Shown here piece after piece: positions 63,855 to 64,000 of a stretch of DNA of 64,000 bases. A program made the position numbers and the translations under genes. The DNA comes from Pseudomonas taeanensis MS-3 (lineage in GTDB: Bacteria > Pseudomonadota > Gammaproteobacteria > Pseudomonadales > Pseudomonadaceae). Position 1 is the first letter of the stretch. The number at the start of each line of letters is the position of its first letter. The stretch spans positions 655,621 to 719,620 of the forward strand of contig NZ_AWSQ01000004.1 in assembly GCF_000498575.2 (NCBI RefSeq). The letters are read 5' to 3'. Under the pieces are notes generated by a model. That model saw only the letters and a program-made list of their open reading frames with translations. It had not been told where the DNA came from and ran no database searches.

Positions 63855-64000
63855 CTATAAGCCCATCTGCTTGCTGATGATCTCGTTCATGATCTCCCGC
63901 GAGCCGCCGCCGATCGACAGGATGCGGTTGTCGCGATAGAGCCGTTCGACAAGGCTTTCGCGCCATAAGGGCCCAAATGCCGGAGCGCGCTGGAGCGCCT
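63855..64000 (-). CDS. Acyl-CoA dehydrogenase C-terminus (cut by window edge)
   Basis: The last 47 codons of a minus-strand gene that runs off the right edge, ending in TAG at 63855-63857. The terminal residues LYRDNRILSIGGGSREIM followed by NEIISKQMGL match the end of acyl-CoA dehydrogenases, which oxidise acyl-CoA at the alpha-beta bond with FAD; the GGG-x-REIM stretch near the adenine/FAD contact is characteristic. Substrate chain length cannot be judged from this fragment. It sits 162 bp upstream of the oxidase gene on the same strand. Confidence 0.8.
   Translation of the reverse strand, partial: ALQRAPAFGPLWRESLVERLYRDNRILSIGGGSREIMNEIISKQMGL

Overview
This 64 kb window is a chromosomal segment from a Pseudomonas-type gammaproteobacterium. 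Evidence: gene order acnA / aer / tandem ccoNOQP / ccoGHIS / hemN / anr / apt matches (from memory) the P. aeruginosa PA1562-PA1543 region; alginate genes, PmpM, PdxB and Anr proteins are close to Pseudomonas versions; base composition is GC-rich and genes are densely packed with many 1-4 nt overlaps. I saw no tRNA, rRNA, CRISPR array, insertion sequence or prophage.

Layout. 1-13.3 kb: housekeeping and accessory genes (DUF3369 response regulator cut by the left edge, beta-hydroxyacid dehydrogenase, DnaQ-like exonuclease, PpnP, EamA exporter, ABC exporter, DCC/DoxX pair, NAD-kinase-like protein, PdxB, PmpM, a DUF3080-type lipoprotein, gamma-glutamylcyclotransferase-like, TusA). 13.3-17.3 kb: rlmM and acnA. 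17.4-30.0 kb: a minus-strand alginate operon algD-8-44-K-E-G-X-L-A that lacks the O-acetylation genes algI, algJ and algF; a near-consensus sigma-54 promoter lies before algD, inside a 1 kb AT-richer regulatory region. 31-33.4 kb: aerotaxis receptor and a small alpha/beta hydrolase. 33.5-48.4 kb: two tandem cbb3 cytochrome oxidase operons, their assembly genes, oxygen-independent haem gene hemN and the oxygen sensor Anr, with an excellent ANR box before hemN and a one-mismatch box before the first ccoN. 48.5-49.8 kb: apt and an unknown protein. 50.0-58.9 kb: a tightly packed signalling cluster: soluble histidine kinase, REC-YN-GYP regulator, stand-alone receiver, and a 1915-residue membrane protein with PAS, GAF, a LOV (blue-light flavin) domain, GGDEF, EAL and a receiver. 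59.0-63.7 kb: putrescine catabolism operon (gamma-glutamylputrescine oxidase, XRE-cupin regulator, gamma-glutamylputrescine synthetase, transaminase). The right edge cuts an acyl-CoA dehydrogenase.

Themes. Much of the window concerns oxygen and surface life: Anr controls microaerobic haem synthesis and probably one cbb3 oxidase, Aer steers toward favourable redox, and the signalling cluster makes and breaks c-di-GMP, the ligand of Alg44 that switches on alginate synthesis. The most unusual points are the alginate operon without algIJF, the sigma-54 element before algD, the LOV-bearing c-di-GMP enzyme with its YN-GYP partner, a 125 bp identical tract shared by the two ccoN genes, and a 24-bp-periodic CATG array in front of the putrescine operon. 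Functions are assigned by reading motifs and family resemblance; no search was run.
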